The notes under the pieces: generated by a model
The model's database searches: none
What the model was told of the DNA's origin: nothing
The model's input: the letters and a program-made list of their open reading frames with translations, nothing else
Translations under genes and position numbers: made by a program
Assembly (NCBI GenBank): GCA_964647585.1
Contig: CAZYGG010000006.1
Span: 31,176-95,175 of the forward strand
Origin: CAJINA01 sp964647585
Lineage (GTDB): Bacteria; Desulfobacterota; Desulfobacteria; Desulfobacterales; CAJINA01
Direction of reading: 5' to 3'
DNA length: 64,000 nucleotides
In this document: positions 1-7,228 of the stretch, one piece after another
How the letters are laid out: each line of letters opens with the position of its first letter
Numbering within the stretch: the first letter of the stretch is position 1

Positions 1-323
1 AGGTTGTTTTGATGATGAAAAGACCAGAATCGCTCAAGAAGAGCCTTGGTAAATCCGTCGATCTGGCTGTAAGGGGTATAGGCTCCGATAATCAATGCGG
101 AGGCGCTTTTGATTTTTTTGGCCAGTTCCTGGAAATCGTCCTTCGCTTTGCAGATGTTGTCCGGAGCGCATTTTTTACAAGCAAAACATGGCCTGACATT
201 GATTCGACTGAGTTTTACAAATTCCGTTTCCAGCCCGCTGGATTCTAAAGTGACTTTAATTAGTCGATCGGTATTACTGTTTTTAATTGGGCTACCCGAA
301 ATTCCGATTAGTTGAGGTTGCAT
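1..323 (-). CDS. Iron-sulfur flavoprotein / NADPH-dependent FMN reductase family, C-terminus off the window
   Basis: The reading frame is open from an ATG at 323 to the window edge, so only about 107 N-terminal residues are visible. It begins like the flavodoxin-fold FMN reductase family, with the phosphate-binding stretch ISGSPIKNSNTDRLI at residues 8-22. It then carries C46-x2-C49-x2-C52-x5-C58, the compact cysteine motif of archaeal/anaerobe iron-sulfur flavoproteins (Isf), which hold FMN and a 4Fe-4S cluster and act as small electron carriers. It is probably the last gene of the operon that starts near 1724. A GGAG sits about 13 nt before the ATG, a rather long spacing; an ATG nearer to it opens a frame that stops within about 15 codons. 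The partner and substrate cannot be told from this fragment. Confidence 0.8.
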   Translation of the reverse strand, partial: MQPQLIGISGSPIKNSNTDRLIKVTLESSGLETEFVKLSRINVRPCFACKKCAPDNICKAKDDFQELAKKIKSASALIIGAYTPYSQIDGFTKALLERFWSFHHQNN

Positions 324-367
324 GATTTTCGTTCATCTCCTCTCTCCGGGGTTGTTGATCCCCTGGT

Positions 368-667
368 CTATAGGACCTTGTGGCAAAGTTTATTGCTACA
401 CTGCCAAATTGAATGATCGATATACCCGAATTCGGAAAAAGCACTGGCCAATTGCAGGCCCAGTCCGCTTTTGTCGTTCGAAGGCACCGCACCGTTCCAG
501 TTGATCAGGATGCTCAGTTCGTTCTCAAGGTTCGGGCTTTTAAGCAATTCGATTTCCCGAAGGCTCTCATCCGGTGACGGTGCAGAAAGTTGTTCAAAAG
601 CCCTCTCGGCACTGTCCCTGTCCCGGCCGGTGAACGATTTAAGTTGTATGATCTCTATCCAGTTCAT
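368..667 (-). CDS. Uncharacterised 99-aa protein, paralogue of the product at 7229-7528
   Basis: I do not recognise a named domain. The protein opens with MNWIEIIQLKSFTG and is predicted soluble, with no signal peptide. The gene at 7229-7528 encodes a protein of the same length, about three quarters identical by eye, including LENELSILINW and SGLGLQLASAFSEFGYIDHS. The alternation of short strands and helices would suit a small ferredoxin-like (ABM-type) fold, but that is a guess. The start is set at the ATG preceded by AGGTGA; upstream in-frame codons lack a ribosome site, and the paralogue's upstream codons lie before its promoter. It sits between the cupin gene and the flavoprotein gene in the short sigma-54 operon. 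Confidence 0.7.
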   Translation of the reverse strand: MNWIEIIQLKSFTGRDRDSAERAFEQLSAPSPDESLREIELLKSPNLENELSILINWNGAVPSNDKSGLGLQLASAFSEFGYIDHSIWQCSNKLCHKVL

Positions 668-715
668 TTTCACCTCATTATGTTTTCGATCAATCATGGC
701 AGTCACCTCTGTGAC

Positions 716-1078
716 TTATAGGCTCTTTATAAGGGATGCCTGCAACACCAGGGGTTCATCTCCAACCGGTTTTACCGAATGCTCCAGGCCACTCTTGGTA
801 TTTATGACATCACCCGGATTAATTTCGTACGCCTGTCCTTCAGTCGTGTGAAGCCCCTTACCGGACAAAACCACATAAAGTTCCTCCGCACCCTTATGCA
901 CATGCTCACCGACAGAAGCATCTGCGGGTATTGTCATCCGCATACTGGACAGCACTCTACTGCCTTCTTGTGTAGGGACTCCCCCAAAACCGATTGCAGC
1001 CCGAAGTTCGATTGTTCCTTCACCTTTATAAAAATGATCTTTCTTCATAACCTTTTGTTCGTCTACAGTGATGTGCAT
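716..1078 (-). CDS. Single-domain cupin protein
   Basis: This 120-aa protein is one conserved beta-barrel cupin. Cupin motif 1 is visible around residues 57-73 as GEHVHKGAEELYVVLSG, giving metal ligands H59, H61 and a glutamate at 65/66. The motif 2 histidine is probably H100 (SGLEHSV). All ligands for a mononuclear metal are therefore present, so it may be an enzyme (dioxygenase, isomerase, decarboxylase) or a small-molecule sensor. The family is too broad to assign a substrate. It lies between the NHLP-like gene upstream and the 99-aa gene downstream, on the same strand with short gaps, and is probably transcribed with them from the promoter near 1740. Confidence 0.85.
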   Translation of the reverse strand: MHITVDEQKVMKKDHFYKGEGTIELRAAIGFGGVPTQEGSRVLSSMRMTIPADASVGEHVHKGAEELYVVLSGKGLHTTEGQAYEINPGDVINTKSGLEHSVKPVGDEPLVLQASLIKSL

Positions 1079-1146
1079 GACTATCCTCCAGTTAATTTAC
1101 GATTAATAATAGAACGCTGTATTTGAAAACTGTCTTTATAAAGCGG

Positions 1147-1665
1147 TTACCAGGCCTCACGTTCCAGGCGCTGGTATAAAAATGCCTTTTCACTTTCCGT
1201 TATGTCGTCGGCATTGTCATTGACCCATCGCACATCACCCGATGCGATGGCGGCTTTGGCTTCACTGGAAAGCTTGAATTGTGACAATGCTGCAGAACCG
1301 TTCTCAAGGAGTTCGAGCCGAAAGTCCGGATTATCGATGGCCTTCTTCAACACCTTTTTGACGATCTGGCCCTGGTCAGCATTTGTATCCGTAGAGGCGT
1401 TCTCTTCAATTGCTGAAGTGACAGTTTCTTCGACATGGGCCGTCACTTCATTATCGAAGATCGTTCTAACCTGATCGCTCGACACAGGATGTTTATAAAA
1501 TTCAGGGACAAAAAGAACACCTAGGACAGAGCTTATTTCATCGACGTTACTGCCGGCTTCAACATGGGCGATGTCCTTCTTAATTCCAAGTTTATCTAAA
1601 TTCAGGTGCAACCCGGGATTAAACCGAGTAGAAGCAGTATCGCTATATTCTTTTATTTTAATCAT
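1147..1665 (-). CDS. Os1348/NHLP-like (nitrile hydratase-related fold) protein
   Basis: The 172-aa product has a C-terminal stretch (about residues 105-160) of the form KKAIDNPDFRLELLENG followed by LSQFKLSSEAKAAIASGD. This resembles the DPxFR..LL...P..AL...L..E pattern of the nitrile-hydratase-like leader/Os1348 clan and LigA-like small subunits. The N-terminal 100 residues are not recognised. In known systems NHLP relatives are leader peptides of modified natural products or stand-alone proteins of unknown role; no modification enzyme is visible here. The ATG at 1665 is chosen because GAGGAG lies 6 nt before it and the ATG at 1731 would lie upstream of the predicted transcription start. First gene of the short sigma-54 operon. 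Confidence 0.6.
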   Translation of the reverse strand: MIKIKEYSDTASTRFNPGLHLNLDKLGIKKDIAHVEAGSNVDEISSVLGVLFVPEFYKHPVSSDQVRTIFDNEVTAHVEETVTSAIEENASTDTNADQGQIVKKVLKKAIDNPDFRLELLENGSAALSQFKLSSEAKAAIASGDVRWVNDNADDITESEKAFLYQRLEREAW

Positions 1666-1734
1666 GGTCATCTCCTCTATTTTGAGATTGTCAGAGCTAT
1701 GTCTCATTTTTTTATTCATCATAACAATCACTAC

Positions 1735-1750
1735 AGCGAATTGCGTGCCA
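1735..1750 (-). promoter_or_regulatory. Sigma-54 promoter for the 1665-to-1 operon
   Basis: Read on the minus strand the sequence is TGGCACGCAATTCGCT. The -24 GG is at 1749-1748 and the -12 GC at 1737-1736, separated by exactly 10 bases as sigma-54 requires. Transcription would start near 1724, about 60 nt before the NHLP-like gene. The same element in the same place precedes the operon beginning at 7528. Confidence 0.8.
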
Positions 1751-1801
1751 AGTTAATAAAAATAGATATATCAATGTGTTGGGAAAACCAGGGGTTGAAT
1801 T

Positions 1802-1839
1802 CTGATAAATTTGAAAGTTTTGTCTGTTGTATTTGTCAG
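1802..1839. promoter_or_regulatory. Inverted repeat, probable enhancer (UAS) for the sigma-54 activator
   Basis: CTGATAAA (1802-1809) and TTTGTCAG (1832-1839) form an inverted repeat with one mismatch and a 22-base spacer. The left arm lies 53 bases upstream of the -24 element of the minus-strand promoter. The identical arms, spacer length and distance recur at 7637-7674, next to the divergent activator gene. A bound enhancer-binding protein is the natural reading. Confidence 0.65.
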
Positions 1840-1959
1840 CAGGGTGGTGTCGCTTACATATTTAACAGTTATTTTTTCCGCTGAGGGTAGTGGCGACCAG
1901 TGCGGTCACCTATGAGATGCAAACATCGATGCCTGCTCTGGAAATGGGGCAAATACACA

Positions 1960-2169
1960 ATGTCCGAGATTAAAATGATTTATGGTGGGTACGTCACACC
2001 CGAATCGGTTGGAATAAACACGTCTAAAGATCAGTATGAGGCAGTTCTCCAAGCCTATAGGCTTGGAGAAAAGAGGGCACTTATTTTGTATAAAACTGAT
2101 TTAAATGTGGGCAATACATTTTATTTCAATCTTCAATTCGGGAAGTATCAAAGCAGCAACCTGCACTAA
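1960..2169 (+). CDS. Doubtful small ORF of unknown function
   Basis: A 69-codon frame starts MSEIKMIYGGYVTPESVG. It follows the duplicated control region in the position where the second copy has the activator gene, so it could be a displaced or decayed remnant. Its last 69 nt overlap the 3' end of the RidA-like gene on the other strand. The ribosome site is weak (GGGG about 10 nt upstream). I recognise no domain. It may be non-coding. Confidence 0.25.
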   Translation: MSEIKMIYGGYVTPESVGINTSKDQYEAVLQAYRLGEKRALILYKTDLNVGNTFYFNLQFGKYQSSNLH

Positions 2170-2490
2170 TGTTTGACTAACTTCCGGCAAGCCGCCATAG
2201 GCTTCGGCTCGTGATTCAAATATTGTTTCAGCGTTAGCCAAAATTTCGTTTACATCAGTTACGAACCAGGTTTCGTCTACAACATTTTTCATTGTTGCGC
2301 CAAATTCGGAAAGGACCTTTCGAATGTTCGCATAAGCGAGCTTGGCCTGTTCCGTTACGTCGGCTCCAGGGTTGCCTGCCTCGTCGATGCCCACCTGGCC
2401 GGCAAGATATATAATGTTGTCAGTCTGTACACCTTGCGCGAAGATACTTTTGTATGGGCCGGTACGATACGATTTTTTTTCGATACTCAT
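2101..2490 (-). CDS. RidA/YjgF-family protein lacking the catalytic arginine
   Basis: The 129-aa protein matches the YjgF/YER057c/UK114 family along its whole length (IYLAGQVGIDEAGN, QAKLAYANIRKVLSEFG, VDETWFVTDV, and a C-terminal ELKIEIKCIA). Classical RidA proteins deaminate 2-aminoacrylate and other enamines using an arginine in the PARS motif before the last strand. Here that segment reads PEVSQTLVQVAAL: it is longer and has no arginine, so enamine deaminase activity is unlikely. It more likely belongs to a Rid subfamily that acts in a specific catabolic pathway or binds a ligand. It is the last gene of the long sigma-54 operon, 36 nt after the Fe-S/DUF3786 gene. Confidence 0.85.
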   Translation of the reverse strand: MSIEKKSYRTGPYKSIFAQGVQTDNIIYLAGQVGIDEAGNPGADVTEQAKLAYANIRKVLSEFGATMKNVVDETWFVTDVNEILANAETIFESRAEAYGGLPEVSQTLVQVAALILPELKIEIKCIAHI

Positions 2491-2526
2491 AGTATTGTCT
2501 CCTATCAGGGTTTGGACTGCGATTTA

Positions 2527-3330
2527 CTAACCATGCGTTGCCGTCAACTTTTTAAACATATTGGCCAACCCTGTAGTGAGGCCATAAATGTTTTCAATTG
2601 GCAGGTTTTTGTCAGCCGTGGTATCGAAAAAAAGATTCAAATCCGATTCCAGACCGTCCTCGGGATTATTGTAGCAGATGAGTATGGGCAAACGCGGCAG
2701 CGGTTTGATGATCAGGGCGATATCTGCGGCATAATGATTTTGGACCTGTTCCCCGTTGAAAAGCTCAATGATATTTTCAAAAAAATTGGGACTTGAGTCT
2801 GCAACTTTTTTAAGAAGTTTAACGGATTGATGTTCAAAAAAACGGGACCAATCCTTGGCAGTCTCAAGTTCCCGGAACGGTACCCAGGTTTCAGTCAGTG
2901 CCAGGCCTTTGCATGACAGAATATAATTGAACACAGGGGGTGTAATCCAGCGATTCACATGAATATCGGTAGAAACCTCACCATTTGCGTCAACGCTGAA
3001 ATCTTTCCCCATGATTTTCAAGGTAAGTCGGCCCTTTGAAAATTTTCCGCCCAGCACACCAGCTCTGGACTCAAGGTCTGTCTGCTTTATATTTTCTTTT
3101 AATTGGTTTATTGCTTTGAGATAATCCTGCTCGAACGGAGATTCTTTTTTTTCGTTTTTATCACCGTAGGTGTTAAGGGTGTCTTGATCAATATACGGGC
3201 ATTCGCTTAAAGAAACCTGGCCCTGAAATACCGCTGCGGCAAATGCAAGGCAAGTCGGCTTGTTGCATTTGCGGCAATTTGTTTTTGGCAATAATTTGAA
3301 TACATCCATGGCGTTGTTGAATTTTGCCAT
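2527..3330 (-). CDS. 4Fe-4S domain + DUF3786 protein
   Basis: The N-terminus of this 267-aa protein carries C19-x2-C22-x4-C27-x16-C44 in the context TNCRKCNKPTCLAFA and LSECPY. This is the Fe-S domain found at the start of the corrinoid/acetyl-CoA synthase gamma subunit and of corrinoid-reactivating proteins. The remaining 200 residues match the DUF3786 pattern (RWITPPVFNYILSCKG and PWF/WVPFRELE-type segments). Known family context suggests one-electron transfer to a corrinoid or similar cofactor; no corrinoid protein is encoded in this window. The ATG at 3330 has AAGGA 10 nt upstream; the in-frame extension of 15 codons lacks conservation-like sequence. Confidence 0.8.
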   Translation of the reverse strand: MAKFNNAMDVFKLLPKTNCRKCNKPTCLAFAAAVFQGQVSLSECPYIDQDTLNTYGDKNEKKESPFEQDYLKAINQLKENIKQTDLESRAGVLGGKFSKGRLTLKIMGKDFSVDANGEVSTDIHVNRWITPPVFNYILSCKGLALTETWVPFRELETAKDWSRFFEHQSVKLLKKVADSSPNFFENIIELFNGEQVQNHYAADIALIIKPLPRLPILICYNNPEDGLESDLNLFFDTTADKNLPIENIYGLTTGLANMFKKLTATHG

Positions 3331-3439
3331 ATCACTAAGGTCCTTTTTTTTATTAACTCCCCTTTCGGGTTTCATGAAAGCTTAGGTTAAATATCGGTAT
3401 CGGCTGAAACCCGAAAGCAGAGTCCCAAACCTATAAGAT

Positions 3440-4036
3440 TCAGGCAAGCAGGATGAGGCCGGCTACCCAGCTATTGGCGTCCTTATCCATTGAATCCGGT
3501 TTTTCCGCTTTTTGTGCCGCCCATCCGGAAGAGAGCATCAACCGGGTGGCATCGATGCCAAAACCCGACATGGACGGGCGGGCGACCTCTATGTGGCGGC
3601 AGGGTTTATTTTCCGCCACGACACAGCATTCTTCCTCATCGTTACAAAACAGCTCTTTACACGAGCCGCCGGCGAACGCTTTTGATTTCTCAAATCCTGC
3701 CTCGACGGCTTTTTGCTCCACACCGGCCACAACCTGATGAAGCAGCTGCATAACTCCTTTGCGTTCATCAGAAAACATGACCGATGTCGGAAGTTCTATT
3801 TTTACGGTAATGGAATATCCACTCTGCGCCTGCCACCTTCTGAATGCTGCCGGGCCCCCCACATGTGGCGGGCAGCTTGCACCAAGGCCATAATTCGGAC
3901 AGGTATATTCCCCGTTACATAAAGCGGCTAAATTATCTTCAACCTGAATTTCACTGGAAAATATGCTTGCAGAAGAAGTCGCCCCGAGTCTTCTGGCTTC
4001 TTGAATCAACTCTTCAAGCTGCTGTTTCGATACCAC
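3440..4036 (-). CDS. DUF2284 predicted metal-binding protein
   Basis: This 198-aa cysteine-rich protein has the DUF2284 layout. An early cysteine set reads C40NGEYTC46PNYGLGASC55PPH. A later set reads GSCKELFCNDEEECCVV followed by PCRH. A C-terminal segment, RPSMSGFGIDATRLMLSSGW, is typical of the family. The spacing suggests one or two Fe-S clusters or zinc sites. The family is widespread in anaerobes and has no assigned reaction. The gene lies 14 nt before the stop-side neighbour at 4051-4407 and is in the middle of the long operon, so it is likely a redox partner or accessory factor of that pathway. Confidence 0.85.
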   Translation of the reverse strand: MVSKQQLEELIQEARRLGATSSASIFSSEIQVEDNLAALCNGEYTCPNYGLGASCPPHVGGPAAFRRWQAQSGYSITVKIELPTSVMFSDERKGVMQLLHQVVAGVEQKAVEAGFEKSKAFAGGSCKELFCNDEEECCVVAENKPCRHIEVARPSMSGFGIDATRLMLSSGWAAQKAEKPDSMDKDANSWVAGLILLA

Positions 4037-4050
4037 CTTATTTTCCTTTT

Positions 4051-4407
4051 CTAATCGTTTGACTCTGGTGCCAGCATATTGAGGGTGTCTACGAACAGTG
4101 TCACCATGGGGCCAAAGGCCAGGCTCCCGCCCATCAAAAGCCCCACTGCGGCCGTCTCAATGAGTTCCTGGCGGGTGGCGCCGGCCTGAACAGCCTGTGA
4201 AGTGCGCGACGCAATGCAGTATTCACCGCCATTAGCGACGCCAATGGCAACACACATCAATGCCTTGGTTTTCTCGTCAATAGCCCCAGGTTTGAGTGCT
4301 GTTTGGTTTAAATTTAAAAACGCCTTCATGGTCTCTTTATCGACCTTTGAAAAACCTTTGAGCGAGTTTTGCAGCTTTTCCAGAAAAGCCTTTGTATCTT
4401 CTGCCAT
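4051..4407 (-). CDS. Carboxymuconolactone decarboxylase/AhpD-like protein without the CxxC site
   Basis: The 118-aa protein has the all-helical CMD/AhpD fold signature (KTKALMCVAIGVANGGEYC, then QAVQAGATRQELIETA and a glycine-rich GLLMGGSLAFGP). AhpD-type members use C-x-x-C-x-x-H as a disulfide reductase site. The aligned segment here is GEYCIASR, with the first cysteine replaced by glycine and the histidine by arginine. Alkyl-hydroperoxide reductase activity is therefore unlikely; a decarboxylase/isomerase-like or structural role is more plausible. ATG at 4407 follows GGAGG. Part of the long sigma-54 operon. Confidence 0.85.
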   Translation of the reverse strand: MAEDTKAFLEKLQNSLKGFSKVDKETMKAFLNLNQTALKPGAIDEKTKALMCVAIGVANGGEYCIASRTSQAVQAGATRQELIETAAVGLLMGGSLAFGPMVTLFVDTLNMLAPESND

Positions 4408-4445
4408 GGTATCCTCCTTCGAATTTTGGGGTTAAAAATACCTTG

Positions 4446-5015
4446 CTATCGTAGCAGTTCAATCAGATTGGACCTGAAACAATCAAGGCTTATCGGCTGT
4501 ATTTCAATTGGTACCTGGATCAGGTCGTAAAACTCGAGTATTTCTTCTTCGGATAGGGGGTTGATGCCTGTATCCATCAACAAAAACCGATCGTAAAAAC
4601 CGAATTTTTGACGAATGTCCACTTCATCATACCCTGCCGCATCCAGCATATTAGCTGAAGCACGGATCCAACCGGGTGTAATCAACATTGTGCGGTTTTG
4701 TTCTAATTTATCAACGCTTTCTTGACAGAAAGCTTCCACACAGTTTTTGGCCCCAAGAATTTTTCCGCCGTGACGATTGACGATATCGCACATATCCGGA
4801 TGACAGCCATTACCAAATAGAAATTTCACCTCTGCCCCTTCTGCCGCCACGTCTTCCAGGGTCTGTTTCAGGGTCGCTTCAAGTTTATCCAGATCCCAAT
4901 GCAAGCCGGCATCCAGCCAGGTAACGTCAATATCTTTGTATTCTTCCGGCAAAACGGCAAAAAGCTCATTGGCGAAAACCTGGCAACCAATCATTTTTAT
5001 CTTGTTTGAGGTCAT
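4446..5015 (-). CDS. DUF1638 protein, cysteine-rich copy
   Basis: The 189-aa protein matches DUF1638 (MIGCQVFANEL, ITWLDAGLHW-type segment, FLFGNGCHPDM, PGWIRA, LMDTGINPLSEEEILEF). Cysteines at 11, 71, 76, 92 and 97 (NGCHPDMCDIV and KNCVEAFCQ) could bind a metal or cluster. As I recall, family members often sit beside corrinoid methyltransferase genes in anaerobes, but no function has been shown. A second copy at 6634-7197 in the same operon is about 55-60% identical by eye but has lost three of the five cysteines. The start at 5015 has AAGGAAAAG directly upstream. Its gene follows the selenoprotein stop by 21 nt. Confidence 0.8.
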   Translation of the reverse strand: MTSNKIKMIGCQVFANELFAVLPEEYKDIDVTWLDAGLHWDLDKLEATLKQTLEDVAAEGAEVKFLFGNGCHPDMCDIVNRHGGKILGAKNCVEAFCQESVDKLEQNRTMLITPGWIRASANMLDAAGYDEVDIRQKFGFYDRFLLMDTGINPLSEEEILEFYDLIQVPIEIQPISLDCFRSNLIELLR

Positions 5016-5036
5016 CTCTTTTCCTTCCAAAGGCAT

Positions 5037-5906
5037 TCAAGTTTTCTGACTGGCGACAAAAGAATCCCAGGTTGTTTCTCCGTAGGTTGAGCGTTTCCAT
5101 TTATAAGGCAAGTCCACCAGGATCCCGGGTTGCCTGGCCGTCTGCAGCAGCAACAGCAGTTCACGCAAGATGGTCATCTGCTGAAGGCGATTGTCAGGCT
5201 CCCCAAACGAGGCCCCGTGCGGAAACTTAACAAACGCAGCTCTTGGTGCCAAAAGTTTCTCCGATATCTGGCGGTTAATAGAAAGCGAGACTGTGGGGAT
5301 ACCGCTTGCCTCGATAACGCGAGAGATCAGGCCGCCGGCCCGATTGCAAAGCGGTCAGGCCGGAACCATAAGGACGCAATCAACTTTATCCTCTTTAAGT
5401 TTTTGGACGAGCTGGCGAGCACTCCCATCAGGCTCTCCAATAAACTCTTGAACCAAATCACCCCCGAAGCCAAAGCTGTAAAAATTGGGTGAAAGCCTTC
5501 CTATAACCTTGGCTTCAGCAAGTTCGCTGAGGCGATCAATAGGGAAAAGCACATTGATATCCTGTTTCACGCGGGCATGGGCATAGTGGGTATGGGCAAT
5601 TTTCAGCTTTTCTCTGGCAACATCCGAGGGAATGGTGCGAAAGCTGGCATCTCCCCGCGCGCTGTCAACATCAAAGGGTTCATCGTCTTCAAGATAAAAT
5701 CCAGCTGTGCTGACAATAGCCAGGCAGCTTTCTGACAGAGGCTTTTCAAACTGTGCCCAGGGGATATCATCATTATTGGTGGATACGGCCTGACTTGCCA
5801 GCCAGTTGACCTGTTGGCCTATGGCATGACTGATTGAAGAACCGATTCTGGTATTAAGAAAACAACCTATTCCCCGCCAAAATTTTACTGTTTTAAATAA
5901 ATCCAT
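5037..5906 (-). CDS. GrdB-like selenoprotein (glycine/betaine/D-proline reductase selenoprotein B family), Sec184
   Basis: Two open stretches in one frame are joined by a single in-frame TGA at 5357-5355. Read as selenocysteine, the product has 289 residues with the active segment VPA-U184-P-L-C187-NRAGGLISRVIEASGIPTV. This aligns with the VPxCPxCHxxVGLxARxxExxGIPT signature of the selenoprotein B family, with U at the first redox position. Downstream sequence keeps the family pattern (LAPRAAFVKFPHGASFGEPD). A hairpin typical of a bacterial SECIS follows the TGA. In glycine, betaine and proline reductases this subunit makes the substrate selenoether; the substrate here is unknown and no GrdA/GrdC partner is visible. 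The ATG at 5906 lies 15 nt after the HAD stop with an AAGGGA site. Confidence 0.85.
5326..5357 (-). promoter_or_regulatory. UGA Sec codon and SECIS-like hairpin
   Basis: On the minus strand TGA (5357-5355) is followed, after 10 bases, by ATCGGGCC (5344-5337), loop GGC (5336-5334) and GGCCTGAT (5333-5326). This gives an 8-bp stem with one G-U pair. The apical loop starts 18 nt after the UGA and begins with G. Distance, loop size and G content fit the published bacterial SECIS model. It lies inside the coding sequence, as bacterial SECIS elements do. Confidence 0.75.
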
Positions 5907-5920
5907 GAAAATTCCCTTTA

Positions 5921-6625
5921 TCATACCCCTAATTTTTGGCACAAACCTTCAAAATCCTCGACTTCGATGTCGAAATTGGTCTCGCTCGGGGATTCGAAGC
6001 CTTGATCCATGTTGTCTTCCTCCGGAACGCTGACTAACGCCGTATGTAAACCCGCAGACCGGGCTGCCGCCAGGTCCCCATCATGGGCCGCGACCATCAT
6101 GGAGTCAGTCGGTTTCAGGCCCAAAAGGCGGGTCGCTTTCAGGTAGGCCTGCAAAGAAGGTTTATAATAGCCGAGGAATTCGCAGGACAGGATGCCGTCC
6201 CATTGCACCCCGGCCCTTTTCGAGCTGCTTACTATGCTCTCCCAACTCAGGATCGTGAGCACGACGACCGTGTAGCGATTCCGCAAACGGGTAATCGCTT
6301 CGGGTGCGCCGGCAAAGACATTGAGATGATGCCAGGTCGATCTGATGAGGGCCGCGTTGTCAATAGACTTTAAGATCGGATAATCGGCAGCCATCTTTTC
6401 CAGAGCCCGCAGGTGCATGTCATCCGAATTTATCCAGGGGAGATTGCCCTGCCTCACCTGGGTATGAATTTTGAACATTTCTCCCCGCCAGTCATTGGCA
6501 AAGGCTTCACTGTCTATAGACTCACTGTTTTGATCTGCCAATTTCTGGATGTTCTCGCGGGCGGTGTTCTTCCAGTCGAACACGGTCCCGCCGACGTCAA
6601 AAAATAGTCCCTTAACGTTTTCCAT
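5921..6625 (-). CDS. HAD-superfamily hydrolase, haloacid-dehalogenase type II-like
   Basis: The 234-aa protein has HAD motif I FFDVGGTVFDW with nucleophile D10, a motif II region near VVVLTILS, the motif III lysine K155 in GYYKPSLQAY, and motif IV VAAHDGDLAAARSAG with acidic residues D182 and D184. The DVxGT and VAAHxxDL forms are characteristic of the 2-haloacid dehalogenase branch. Close relatives include phosphatases, so the reaction may be dehalogenation or dephosphorylation of a pathway intermediate. The ATG at 6625 follows AGGAGG by about 5 nt. It is 8 nt after the DUF1638 gene and 15 nt before the selenoprotein gene, so co-expression is nearly certain. Confidence 0.85.
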   Translation of the reverse strand: MENVKGLFFDVGGTVFDWKNTARENIQKLADQNSESIDSEAFANDWRGEMFKIHTQVRQGNLPWINSDDMHLRALEKMAADYPILKSIDNAALIRSTWHHLNVFAGAPEAITRLRNRYTVVVLTILSWESIVSSSKRAGVQWDGILSCEFLGYYKPSLQAYLKATRLLGLKPTDSMMVAAHDGDLAAARSAGLHTALVSVPEEDNMDQGFESPSETNFDIEVEDFEGLCQKLGV

Positions 6626-6633
6626 ATTACCTC

Positions 6634-7197
6634 CTATTGAAGCACATCAGTCAGCTTTGCCTTAAAATGATCAAGGCTTATTGATTTTATCTCAACCGGC
6701 ACCTGTGTCCGATCAAAAAACTCAAGTATTTCTTCTGCGGACAAAGGGTTAACGCCCGTATCCAATAACAGAAATCGATTAAAACGGCCAAATCTCTGTC
6801 GAATGTCCACTTCATCCCAACCCGCCGCCTCCATTTGGCGGGAAAAATGACGGACCCAGCCGGGCATTACAACCATGGTACGGTCTTTCCCCAGTTCATC
6901 ATAACTTTCCGGGCACATAACTTCGACGCTGTTGTTAATCCCGAGAATTTTCCCGCCCTGGCTGCTGACGATATCACGCATATCCGGGTGGACGCCATTG
7001 GCAAAAAGAAATATCGCATCGGCCCCTTCTGTCGCGGAATCTTTTAAGCCCTGTTTTAAAGTTGTTTCCATTGCATCTCTATTCCAGTGCAGCCCGGCAT
7101 CAAGCCAAGTAATATCGATATCTTTATAGGCATCCGGTAAAACAGTAGGAAGTTCATCTTTGAAAATTTGGCAAGCCATTATTTTTTTCTTGGTCAT
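6634..7197 (-). CDS. DUF1638 protein, cysteine-poor copy
   Basis: The 187-aa product is a paralogue of the protein encoded at 4446-5015, sharing TWLDAGLHW, GKILGINN, PGWVRH, DEVDIRQRFG, RFLLLDTGVNPLSAEEILEFF and the C-terminal ISLDHFK. Where the other copy has cysteines 71, 76 and 92, this one has V69, R74 and S90; only C9 and C95 remain. If those cysteines bind metal in the first copy, this one probably does not, which suggests a heterodimer or a specialised binding partner. The start at 7197 has GGAGG about 9 nt upstream. Second gene of the long sigma-54 operon. Confidence 0.8.
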   Translation of the reverse strand: MTKKKIMACQIFKDELPTVLPDAYKDIDITWLDAGLHWNRDAMETTLKQGLKDSATEGADAIFLFANGVHPDMRDIVSSQGGKILGINNSVEVMCPESYDELGKDRTMVVMPGWVRHFSRQMEAAGWDEVDIRQRFGRFNRFLLLDTGVNPLSAEEILEFFDRTQVPVEIKSISLDHFKAKLTDVLQ

Positions 7198-7228
7198 CGT
7201 GATATCCTCCCCTTCAAGGCTTATGATT

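Noticed and set aside
1666..1731. Longer N-terminus for the NHLP-like gene (ATG at 1731)
   Set aside because: It is upstream of the predicted transcription start and has no ribosome site; 1665 has GAGGAG.
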